The notes below the pieces were generated by a model. That model searched no databases and was not told the origin of the DNA. It was given only the letters and a program-made list of their open reading frames with translations. Positions 33,205 through 44,219 of a stretch of 64,000 nt of DNA are shown piece by piece; position 1 is the stretch's first letter; every line of letters begins with the position of its first letter. The stretch covers positions 54,002,439 through 54,066,438 of the forward strand of contig NC_063452.1 of the NCBI RefSeq assembly GCF_020379485.1, in the 5' to 3' direction. Made by a program: the position numbers and the translations under genes. The stretch is from Brassica napus (taxonomy: Eukaryota; Streptophyta; Magnoliopsida; Brassicales; Brassicaceae).

Positions 33205-35600
33205 ACATAAACAGCACGCAATATAAATACACTACATGTTACAAAGTTTATAGTTCCTTGTATTTAAACATTTTCGTCTAGTTATAACAATTCTTTAGTT
33301 ATTTTTGAAATAATTTATATTTTATGATTTTTATTAGTTTCTTAGAGAATTTTAACTCATAACCATTTTTTATCTTTAGTAGAGAAAAATTTACTTCAAT
33401 TCATCTCTGTTTCTTTCTTAAAAGTAGGTATTGTTATTTTCTATATTTAGTGAAAGAAATAACACTCCTCTATTATAAATGTATTTTTAATTTTGTGAAT
33501 GATCTCTTTAATTTCAAGTTTTTTATGATTATAATTAAAATAAATACTTTTAAGAAATATATTTTTTGCATCTTTTTATTTACGTAATAATCATTTAATA
33601 TAATTGTTTAGTTTTGGGAGAATCATAATTTTATGAAATATTGCAAAAATGAAATAAATTAAATAAATGGGGTCGATTTTGTTTATGCTGACGACAATAA
33701 GTAAATAAATAAATGGGTTAGTTTTCATCTTTAATAAATAAAATATATTAGTACTAAAACAAAAGAAAAATTAAAAATATTTTAGAGGAAAAAATCAAAG
33801 AACACATTGGAGACACTTTATTAGACCATTTCTATTTCATTTCTACATTTTTCTATAAAATATATGAATTTTATTATAGAAATGAGATTTACTCCAATAT
33901 ATGCTTAAAGCAAGTTCGTCATTTTTTAAAAAATTGTCTCTAATATAGAAATAATGACAGCATTACTCTATATTTTCTCTTAAAACTAGAAGAATTATAT
34001 TATTGTACATTAAAGAAATCTCATTTATATAATAGAATTCATCTGTTTCATATAAAAATATAGAGAATGATTAGAAAAATATAAATAGAATTTCCTTATT
34101 TTAGAAAAATAAAAAAAACACATTCGCGATGTCTAAAACCTTGTCATCTACTTTATAAAGTCTTGTTCCAGTTTTTATTAAAGCGTTTAAAAGGTGATCC
34201 ATTCTAGTAGCAATTAACTGAAAATGACACTAAAACTTGTCGCAACAATTTTCATTAGAAAATGTAGAATCGTTTTTGCAACATGAACTTCCATTTTTTT
34301 TTCCAATTTTTATTGGTCATCTAGTAGTTATATTAATAAGAAGAACAAGACCACTACAAAGCCAGAAGAAGTCTGGAAGCCTAGATGACGGAGAACATAA
34401 TCTTCTCAGAAACAAAGCCTTCACACAGGAAAACATAAGAAGTACAAGACTAAGCAAATGCCGAATCGTCTATTCTTAACAACACTTGAGTTATTTTTTG
34501 TGTCAAGATAATGGTAGCTGCATACAAGACTAAGCAAATGTAGCACACAATATAAATGAACGATATGTGGCAAAGTTTATAATTCCTTGTGTTTAGATAT
34601 TTTTCGTCTATTCTTAACAACATTTGAGTTATTTTTCATATACGTATATACAATTATTTTTATAATTTTTATGAGCATCTCTAACTCATTAGTATATTCA
34701 ACTTTAAAGATTATAATAGGAAACAAAATATTCCAACCCAATTTTTTTTCTTTCTAAAACATATTTTTTTTTATATATTTCTTCTATATTTGGAGAAAAT
34801 AGGATTTGTTTCTATAATAGAGACATATTATTATTTTCAAAACGTTCCTTCAACTTTTAAGTTTTTTTTTTAAAATTATAATTAAAATAAATATTTTTTG
34901 TAGAAATACATTTTTGTATAAAAATAGAGTCACAATTTTTATTGACATACTAATTTTTTAAATAAATCTTTAGTTTAAATAATATCATAATTTTATGAAA
35001 GTCTTACAAAATCAAAATAAACGAATACATTTCAAATTTCATAAAAAATGTATTAGTTGTAAACTAATAATAGAATATATTAAATATATTTTTAGAGAAT
35101 TAAAATTCATTGAAAACAAATATATCTCTATTAGACTTTTTCCAACCCAACTCTACATTTTTAAAAATTATAGAAACTCTACTACAGAGATTATAATTTT
35201 TCCAATGTGTGCTTATATATAATAAAGTTTATATATATATATATATATATTTCCATTATAATAGAAGAACTCTATTATATATATTTTATGTATAATTTGG
35301 AGCAAATATTATCTCTATAATATAATATATCTTTTTTAAAATGTGTATAAAAGGGATTAGAAAATATCTAACAAAATTTCTTTATTTCAAAAAAGATCGA
35401 ATAAAAAATACACTGGAAAATATCTACAAGTTTGTCATCTACTTTATAAATTCTCGGTCTAACTCTTATCAAGGCATTTAAAAGTGATACATTCTAGTAT
35501 CAACTAGCTGAAAACCTGAAAATGACATTAACTTGCTGCAACAATTTTCATTAGAAAATGTAGTATCGTTTTTGCAACGACTTCCATCTGCTCCTTTTTT
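33205..35600. repeat. Diverged tandem duplication, about 1.33-kb period
   Basis: Unit 1 (about 33205-34290) and unit 2 (about 34540-35590) share matching landmarks in the same order. The CACGCAATATAAAT / CACACAATATAAAT start, the AAAGTTTATA.TTCCTTG block and the CGTCTA...TTTAGTTATTTTT / TTGAGTTATTTTT block come early. The TCATCTACTTTATAAA block and the CAACAATTTTCATTAGAAAATGTAG block end each unit. The spacing between matching blocks is about 1.3 kb. Unit 2 contains a (TA)n run at 35230-35251. Both units contain motifs typical of AT-rich MITEs. Non-coding. Confidence 0.6.
35230..35251. repeat. (TA)n microsatellite
   Basis: Uninterrupted alternating TA run of about 22 bp within the second unit of the tandem duplication. 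Confidence 0.9.
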
Positions 35601-35727
35601 TGTTCTAGTTAGAAATACTATAAAAATCAAGAACTAAAATGCTGCATGTATGTTTCTCTAATCATTATTTTGTTGCCGACTACTTAACACAAGAGCGAGA
35701 CATTATCCTCAGCCAATTGAAAACTAA

Positions 35728-35772
35728 ATTCTCTACTTATAATTGATTTTTTTTTCTCCAAATAGGTGAAAC
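35728..35772 (+). repeat. 45-bp direct repeat, left copy
   Basis: Differs at one position from 40218-40262. The two copies frame the 4.4-kb palindrome-rich segment. The unit contains a T9 tract and the phrase CTCCAAATAGGTGAAAC. It is too long to be an ordinary transposon target duplication. Confidence 0.85.
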
Positions 35773-35825
35773 AGAAAGTAAGCTATGAAAATTAAATTAT
35801 GTGCCGACTCGTAGACGATTGGTTC

Positions 35826-38800
35826 TTTAAAAAATGACTCAAAATTTCAAGTTAAACACAAAAATAACCAATGTTTTTTTTTTAAATTTTGTTTTATCCT
35901 ATTCACCATAGAAGTTCTAGTTATTTACGAAAATGCCATTACTTTTTTCTTTTTCGAAAATAAGGCTTTTACCTTATCATCCTCATCTTCACCAAATATT
36001 TACAACTTTGCCATTGACATCAATACCTCAACTACCATGAACTATCAAATTGAGAGTGTTAATGCCCTAAAGTTTTGATTTTTTTCTCATCATTTCTCAT
36101 TTCCTATCCACACAAACCACATATCTTACATTTTCTCTCAAAATTCATCAAAAAAACTAAAGATTTTGATTACAAATTATGTAAGGTTCATAACCTCACG
36201 ATTCTTGGTGATTAATGAGTAGGTAGCTGTTGTGGTGAAGTTCTAGGTGATTGGAGAAACCACGCAAGTCATCTCACGAGTTCAAGGTATGAAATCGTGA
36301 ACTACATTTTTTTTTCCAGATCTGTTCGATGAAGAAGACTTCTAAAGAAGTCTTCTGGTCAATGCACAGGTTAGTTTTGCAATTGACTTTTTGTGTGTTT
36401 TTAATAGAAGATTTCTAGGGAAATCTTCTAACTTTCCTTTGTAAACAAAAAATTTCGAAATTCCCAGTCTTCTCAGATGAACAGGTTACTTTTAAATTTG
36501 ACCGAAGTTGGTCAGAAATTTGACTTATTGTACATGACTTCCTTAGAAATCTTACTGGAGAAAACTTCTACATAAGTCTTCTTAAAGTCTTCCCTAAGTC
36601 TTCTCATTGCCGGAAGATGTCTGTGTGGGTTACTTTTGCAATTGAAAAATAATACTAAAACATTTAATATCAATGAAAAAAACATTTAATAAAGAAGTCT
36701 TCTATAAAAGACTTTTTTAGAAGTCTTCTCGAGTTTAATTATGGGTTTTGATCAAACCTTTGCCCGCGAGAGAAGACTTCTAGAGAAGTCATCCGATGGA
36801 AGACTTCTAAAGAAGTCTTCTCTCGAAAGGTCAAATATAGTCAATTGTAAAAGTAAACCAGTAGACTTCTTGCGACATTGAGAAGACTTTCAGATGACTT
36901 AGGAAAGACTTCTTTTGAAGTATTCTCCAGGTAGACTTCTCTAGAAGTCTTCTACAAAAAGTCAAAATTCTGACTAACTTCAGTCAAATTCAAAAGTAAC
37001 CTGTTTATCCGAGAAGACTTCTAAAGAAGTTTTCTCTGGGAATTTCGAAAAAAAAATCAATTTCAAAAATAAGTCAATATTTACAAAAGAAGACTTCCGA
37101 AGATGTCTTATGTAGACTAGACTTCTTAAGAAGTCTTCCTTCGTAAATTTGCAATTGCAAAAATGACCTAAATAGAAGGCTTCTTTTGAAGTCTACACAG
37201 AGTAGACTTCTTTTGAAGTCTTCCATGGATGACTTCAAAAGAAGTCTTCTACGTAAATATTTATTAAACTTCAAATTTATCCAAAATTAAAATGAATTTT
37301 TAATATCTTCTTGCTAATTCATGTTTATTAGTCAATATTGAGACTACTGAGTCGAATTTATAACTTAATTGGTGATAATTATGAAGTTACAAACATTGAT
37401 ATTTAATAATGTTTCTACCTAAATGGAGAAGTCTTCTATAAGTCTTCCTGATTGAAGACTTGTAGAAGACTTCATAAGAAGTCTTCTCTGGTGATTTTGT
37501 TTTTATTAAGTTGATGTTATGTGTTTGTGTTGTCTTCCTCATAAGATACAATTTTTAACTTCCATGAGATTTAAAATTTCAACTTTCACTTAAAATTCAA
37601 TTTTGATCTTTTGTGAATTTGACTAAGGTTTCTTGAGAAGTCTTCTCTCTTAGTTTTAGCAAATTTTACTAAGTTTTTGTGTTGTTGTGTTTTGTTATGT
37701 GTGGGTAGAATGATTAAAATATTTTTTGGTATGTTGCATCAATAACTTTAATGAAGTCAAGTACTTTTGGCAAAACATGAACATATTTACCATTATTTTG
37801 ATTAACATCTCTTAAAGTTTACAAAATAATTCACAACTAAAATATTACACATACAAATCATAAAAAGACCATAAACAAAAATATTACACAGCTAGATATT
37901 ATTCCTCAACATAGATAAGCTTGGACTCCACTTCACATCATCTCTTTGTACCACTTTGGGGAGAAGACTTTGGAAGACTTTCTGAAGACTTTGTAAGACT
38001 TTCTGAAGACTTCGTGGAAAGTCTTCTAGCATAAAATACATTAGAAGATTTCCTAAGAAGTCTTCCGAGAGTCTTCCAAGAATTATCTCAGAAGTCTTCC
38101 AAAATCTGTCTCAGATCTGAAAAATCTGCATATTCAAAAGCATTCAAATGACTTCAAAATAGAGAAGACTTCAAAAATAAATTTTTAGATAATAAACAAA
38201 ACAGTCACATTATGTTGGATCTATAATTTTTTTAGAATCTAATATATAAAACACACAAAATACATATCCAAAACTTATACCACTTTAGGCAGAAGAATTC
38301 GGAAGACTTCGTGGGAAGTCTTCTAGCATAAAATGCATTAGAAGACTTTCTAAGAAGGCTTCTGAGAAGTCTTCCGAGAGTCTTCTGAGAGTCTTCTGAG
38401 AAGTCTTTCAAAGTTTCTCAGATCTGGAAAAACCTGCAAATTCAAAAACATTCAAATGACTTCATTAAAGAAAAAAATTTCAAAAAATAAAAAAATTATG
38501 CTTACAAAATAAATAAAACAGTCACACTATGTTGAATCTATAGCTTTTTAGAATCTAACATATAAACACACACATAAATTCATATACAAAATTTAGAGAT
38601 CTACCTCTGAAAGAGTGAAAGATGAGAATCATGTAATGAAAAACCTACAAAAAGAAGATAAATTAGTGAGAAGACATAAGAAAAAGTGAGAAATGAATAT
38701 ACAGTTTGGTGTTTTGATGTTCAAAGAGATTAGAGAGAGGTTGGAGAGTTTTAAAGTGTTAAACATTACATTTTTGTTGCAGTCATTTGAGAGGAAGAAA

Positions 38801-40188
38801 GAAAATGTGCAAATTTTCTTTATATATGGAGATAAAAATTCTAATTAGGTTAAATATTTTTGACACAGAAGACTTCTGGAAGACTTATGTAAGACTCATG
38901 AAAGACTTTGATTTAGGCGGAAAACCTAAATTATTCCAAAATTTAGGCGGGAACCCTAAATTTTACTTAAATTTAGGCGGGATGTGTCGGAAGACTTCTT
39001 TTTAAGTTTTCTGTGAGTCTTCTAAACCCTAAAATCAAATAACTATGCAAAAACACTTTTTAAACTTAAAAAAACTTAGAAAGTGTTTAAATCAAATTAT
39101 TAGATAGCTACTAAACATATATAGGTCAATTTGGAAAAGGAAAAAAAAATGAAGATAAGATTTCAAATCTAACCCTAAAGATACCAACAATACTACCAAT
39201 GGCTCATGAACCAGTCTACATTCACTCATCTATGTTGAAAATAATTCAATATCAGATAAACTAAATTTAGATCATTGAAAAATGTTTATTATTACATGAT
39301 TTCAAATTTTAACCATGAAAATATTTTTTATAAAAAATTTAAATTATTTTTAAGATTAATTCATGAGAAGACTTTCTCTGGAAGACTTCTGGAAGACTTT
39401 CGGAAGACTTCTGGAAGACTTATGGAAGACTCCTGGAAGACTTTGATTTAGGCGGGAAACCTAAATTATTCCAAAATTAGGCAGAAACCATAAATTCTAC
39501 TAAATTTAGGTGGGATGTGTCTGAAGACTTCTTTTTAAGTCTTATGTGAGTCTTCTAGACCCTAAAATCAATTAACTATACAAAAAACACTTTCAAACTT
39601 TTAAAAAAAAACTTAGAAAGTGTTTAAATCAAGTTATTAGATAGTTATTAAACATATATGAGTCAATTTTAAAAAGAAAAAAATGAAGATAAAATTTCAG
39701 AATCTAACCCTAAATATACATACAATACTATAAATACATACAATACTATGAAGGTAAGATTTCAGAATCTAACCCTAAATATACATACAATACTATAACA
39801 TATGTTACCAAACCCTAAACCAATGACTCATGAGCCAATATACATTCACTCATCTATGTTGAAAATAATTCAATTTCAGATGAACTAAATTTACATCATT
39901 GAGAAATGTTTATTATTACATGATTTCAATTTTTTACCCATCAAAATATTTTTAATAAAATTATAAAATTATTTTTAAGATCTACTGAACGAGAAGACTT
40001 ACAAAGAAGTCTTCTCTAACGGAGGGTTATAATGGTAAAATGGAATACATGTTTTTTGTTTTTTCATAAAAGGAGTGTTGTAATTTCACTAGACTTTTGA
40101 GTTAATTTTGCATTTGATTGAATTTGGAGTACACTTTTGTATTCAAAATCAAATTTTGAATCATTTTTGGCAAATTTCCCTTTGGGTA
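35826..40188. mobile_element. Probable non-autonomous DNA element (MULE-like) built of tandem repeats and GAAGACTTC palindromes
   Basis: The two ends are imperfect inverted repeats. The left end has AAAAAATGACTCAAAATTT (about 35829-35847); the right end, reverse-complemented, has AAAAATGATTCAAAATTT (about 40150-40167), and both are followed by a further matching ACAAAA block. Between about 36320 and 40010 the decamer GAAGACTTCT or its complement AGAAGTCTTC recurs dozens of times, often as back-to-back pairs that make a hairpin with a 2-4 base loop (examples near 36330, 36802, 37117 and 37203). Larger tandem duplications are visible with periods of about 330 bp (37950 and 38280) and about 535 bp (38909 and 39444). 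No transposase-like ORF was found; ORFs of 66 and 72 codons inside are judged spurious. Class assignment is inference. Confidence 0.5.
38870..40000 (+). repeat. Tandem duplication of about 535 bp inside the palindrome-rich element
   Basis: The block beginning GATTTAGGCGG at 38909 recurs at 39444. The following landmarks repeat in order: the ACTTCTTTTTAAGT segment, the AAACTTAGAAAGTGTTTAAATC segment and the ATGATTTCAA segment. The second unit is longer because a phrase containing ACATACAATACTAT has been duplicated internally near 39720-39800. Confidence 0.7.
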
Positions 40189-40217
40189 ATTGCCAGTATC
40201 TCTTTTTTGAATCAGGT

Positions 40218-40262
40218 ATTCTCTATTTATAATTGATTTTTTTTTCTCCAAATAGGTGAAAC
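40218..40262 (+). repeat. 45-bp direct repeat, right copy
   Basis: Matches 35728-35772 with a single C/T difference. It lies about 30 bp outside the right end of the palindrome-rich element. Confidence 0.85.
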
Positions 40263-40733
40263 TCTTTGATCATCTCCTTGTTGACTGGATCGAGTTCAGT
40301 TTAATTGATGGGTTTTGTAAAAGTATGTAATTCACCTCTAACAAAAGAGTTCTATTTATAATGTAAAATTAAAAAAATATTTTTCTTATAAAAATATTAT
40401 AAAATTCGAAAATGGGAAAGAGAAAACAATTATGAAAATAAGAATTTATTGATAACCTAACTAACAACTAAATGAAAACACAACACCAACTTCCACCGGC
40501 GTACTTTAGTTTCTTCTTTAAATGGTGCAGCTGTCTCTTTGCATTTCCCATCGTCCTTATTTCTCTCCCTCTCACTCATAAAAACTTAAATTCAATATTT
40601 TTAACATAGTTTCGATTGTAATACTTTTTCATTTATTTATATTTAGTTTCTCTATATCTCAGAGCTTCTCCATTGATCTCTGGATCATAAAACAAGTATT
40701 CTTGTCTTGAATAATCGTCACTAGAGTTCATAT

Positions 40734-42983
40734 ATGGAACAAGATGATCAGAAAGAACCAGAAACGGTGTCATGCGGCAACAGCAAGTGCAAGAGCAAGA
40801 TTGCTCCCGGAGATGATCACGATGGAGACGAAAGCAGCGGTGCTAAGAAAAGAAAGAAGAAGAAGAAGAAGAAGCCGCAAAAGACAAGAAAACGACGAGA
40901 GCTAATGTCGTTTAGTGAGCTTCCGGAGTACATGAAGGATAACGAATATATATTGAATTATTACAGAGCTGAATGGTCTATTAGAGATGCTTTCTTCAGC
41001 GTCTTCAGTTTCCATAATGAGTCCCTCAACGTTTGGACGTTAGTATTATCTGTTTCAACAAAATTTATTCCATTTTCACTTTTATTTATTTGGTTTCTGA
41101 TGTAGTGAATGTATTTTGTCTTGACAGGCATTTACTTGGTTTCATCTTATTTGTGGGACTAACCGTCGCCAACATTATGCATCACGATAAATTCTTCCCC
41201 GTGGTAAATGTCCTTTAATTATTCACAATGTCTATAATATACGTATATGTAACCAGATGTTCAGACCGAATTAATCCGAATATTCAACCACTTTATGAAT
41301 TTTTCAAATGATTCAAGTGGGATGTATCTTGTAGAAATAGATGTGCCGAATTTTCTTTGATTAACTCTTTTTGGGTGGGTTCTTAGGATGGGATTTGCTC
41401 TTGATCAATGTTTCTTGTAATCAAACTTTGATGAACTTTTTAACGATATTTGATTCCTATAAAAAAATTGTCTTTGATTAACGTTCAACTATCTTGGTTT
41501 CTAATGATTAGAGTATTTCCAATGTAAAACTCATTTATTCATTTAGCAAAAAAAAAACTTATTTATTCCTATAAAATATAGTAAAACGAAATATTGAGTT
41601 ATAGAATGCTCCAACTTTACTTCATTTCTTGTTTTATAATGGGGTAAGAGCATCTTCAACTCCACTCCATAATTTATTGCAAAATAGAGTGGAAAATAAA
41701 GCAATGAAGAAACAAAAAAAGTGATTCTTACGGAGTGATTTTTTATTTTTTGTTCATACACCATTTTCCACTCCATTTTTAAAGTAAATTATGGAGTGTG
41801 GATGGAGATGTCCTGATAGACCAAAAAGAAAGATATAGAGTAAATCCTATTATGAAATGAGAAATAAAATAGCGTTGTGATATTTTTACTTCGTACTCTA
41901 TTTTACTCTATTTTAAAATAAAAATGGAATTGGGTTGAAGATGTCCTAACCAAGGATGTACTTATTCCATGATTTTGAATCTTTGATCATCTGATGAGTA
42001 TGAATATAATATATTGGCTGTAATTTCTCTAGATATCAAATATGAACGTGAAATCAAAATGATAAATTAGGATACACCTTTGACACTGTTACATATACAA
42101 ATTACAAATATACATATATTATATATTATATAACTATATTTTAAGAAATTCAAAATAATGTAGTTCTTAGATTAGAATTCAACTTAATGATAAGATATTT
42201 CGGAAAATATTAGAAATGAACTAGAGATCGATGTGAAACAGACAATGTAGACTATAACATGTTTTGATAATAAATTACAGCTTTAATAAGTTCGAAATTA
42301 AAATAAAAATTTAGTTCTTAAATGAGAGCTAATGATGTTATCAAATGTTGATGATTGTATAGGATGCAGTGAATCCAGGGAATGCAGCAAGATGGCCATT
42401 CTTCTTCTTCTTAGGAGGCTCAATGTTCTGCCTACTCTCGAGTAGCATTTGCCACCTCTTCTGCTGCCACTCCCATAACCTTAACATCTTCCTCCTCCGC
42501 ATAGACTATGCCGGTATCACCGCCATGATCATCACTTCTTTCTTCCCACCAATCTACTACATCTTCCAATGCACTCCTCGTTGGTACTTTATCTACCTCG
42601 CGGCCATCACCTCTATGGGAATCTTCACGATCATCACACTCTTCACTCCATCACTTTCCTCTCCCAAGTACCGAGGTTTCCGGGCTTTGCTCTTTGCCTC
42701 CATGGGGCTCTTCGGGATCGTGCCAGCTATCCATGCGCTTGTGGTCAACTGGGGAAACCCGCAAAGGAACGTGACGCTCTTGTACGAGCTGGGTGTGGCA
42801 GTGTTTTATCTTGTTGGGACAGGGTTCTTCGTGGGTAGAGTGCCTGAGAGGCTTAAACCGGGTTGGTTTGATCGTGTGGGGCATAGTCATCAGATCTTCC
42901 ATGTGTTTGTTTTGTTGGGTGCTTTGTCTCACTATGCAGCTGCTCTCTTGTTCTTGGACTGGCGTGACCATGTTGGTTGTTAA
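40734..42983 (+). CDS. HHP1: Heptahelical transmembrane protein 1 (HHP1), PAQR family
   Basis: Plant relative of the animal progestin/adipoQ receptors (PAQR, hemolysin-III superfamily); Arabidopsis HHP1 is linked to ABA/osmotic and cold responses. Exons 40734-41038, 41128-41203 and 42363-42983 give 333 aa (Arabidopsis about 332). Seen: a hydrophilic N terminus with a lysine run ([10 protein letters not shown]), the [17 protein letters not shown] motif that precedes the first membrane segment in this family, several hydrophobic segments consistent with seven spans, the SSxxCHLFxCHS motif and the C-terminal HSHQIFHV motif whose histidines are the predicted metal ligands. Intron 2 is enlarged to 1.16 kb by inserted MITE-like sequence. 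Confidence 0.93.
41515..41950. mobile_element. Nested MITE-like sequences inside HHP1 intron 2
   Basis: An inner palindromic unit (about 41648-41815) begins AGAGCATCTTCAACTCC...CTCCATAATTT and ends AAATTATGGAGTGTGGATGGAGATGTCC, a clear imperfect inverted repeat. It lies inside a larger similar sequence ending GGGTTGAAGATGTCCTAA near 41949. These are signatures of short non-autonomous DNA transposons common in crucifer introns. The exact target duplication and superfamily could not be fixed by eye. Confidence 0.5.
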
Positions 42984-43452
42984 ACATTTATATTCGTAAT
43001 TATTTTGAAGATTAAAAACAAATTAGTTTGTTTGTATCATGTGGAAAAATGTAATAATTCCATTCGTTGTTTAAATTGAATTGTAATTTCATTTGTGCTG
43101 TTTTATTGACTGTGGTTTTCATAAATCAAATCTTTGCCATTGAAAAGTATTTACAATTATATTATTCTACCTGATTAGTTAATTTTATGATTTTTTTGTG
43201 AGCCAATTACATTACGATTAAGTTTTGGTTAAGCTTTTTCACACAATGAAAAAGTGTATATTATAAAGTCTATTTTACTTAATATAGTATAGAGTCTTCA
43301 CCATGCACTTGGAGGATATTTAGTACCAAAATTTAATTCGATCACGCTAACATTTAAGTCCTCGCTTTCCTCCTTCGTAGCATTAGCATACTATGCTATG
43401 AACCAAACCCTTTTGAAGTTTCGGAAGCATATATTGTACTGGTCTCACAATG
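42984..43452. other. HHP1 3' UTR and spacer
   Basis: AT-rich sequence of about 470 bp up to the target duplication of the inserted poly(A) retroposon. No gene or repeat supported. Confidence 0.5.
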
Positions 43453-44219
43453 AGACACTTGGTGCAGACTGAGAGAAAGAAAATAAAAGTTGATTTTGAA
43501 TTGATTTTGAATTCTCTCCTAAGATATCGCTCTAACTTCTCTCCACAAAAGTCTCCGACACTCAGTTTCTCTTTCCCGGCGGCCACTGCTTCGTCGCGGT
43601 CGCTAGTCCACCGTTTATTTTGTTATGTTCTTCTCCTCCGTCTTCTCCGTTTTTCTGCGGTTGAGGGAGTGGCCTTCGTGAGTTTCAGATCTGGTCGCTC
43701 CAAAAGTAGATCTAGGGTTTTGCGGCGGCTGTAGTGGCTTGAGGACGGCCCTCTTCCAGCGTCGTGGTCTTCCTCTTTCTGTCTAGGGGCTCCTGGTTAA
43801 TTTTCCCGAGCTTCGCTAAGGCCGCTCCGAGTACTGTGGCGGGTGCAGCACTGTCTTGCTCCTCGTTGATTTCGTCTCCTCTGGCGTTGTCTGGTGTTGT
43901 ACGAGGTTGCGTGTGGAGTTGGGGCTCTAGGTTTCACCAAATCCGGTAAGCTGAATGTCTCTCTGTTAGGGTTGGAGTGCTTCCGCCGTGTTCTTCGGTG
44001 GTGGCAACGTGTGGGGCTTCTATGGTGGCGGAGGCGTCGGTCCGTCTCTCTGTGTTGCTCCGGTGGCTGCGCGGTTGTGTTAGGGTTTCACCGACGAGCT
44101 TAGGATTCGTCTTCAGTCCCAGTTTTTATCTCTGCGCCCTTCTAATCTAAGTGGCTGACAGTGGTTGTGGCCTGCTCTGTCACGTGTCTGCTCTAATAAT
44201 CTCAATAGTTGTGTGTTCG

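Noticed and set aside
37074..37274. 66-codon ORF with repeated KSS/RSLL phrases in the palindrome field
   Set aside because: The apparent peptide repeat simply mirrors the GAAGTCTTC DNA repeat.
38787..39005. 72-codon ORF with repeated NLGG motifs
   Set aside because: It follows the short TTTAGGCGGGA DNA repeat and is not conserved in the second tandem unit.
36320..40010. CRISPR-like array
   Set aside because: Repeats are irregularly spaced, variable in length and palindromic, and the sequence is a plant chromosome.
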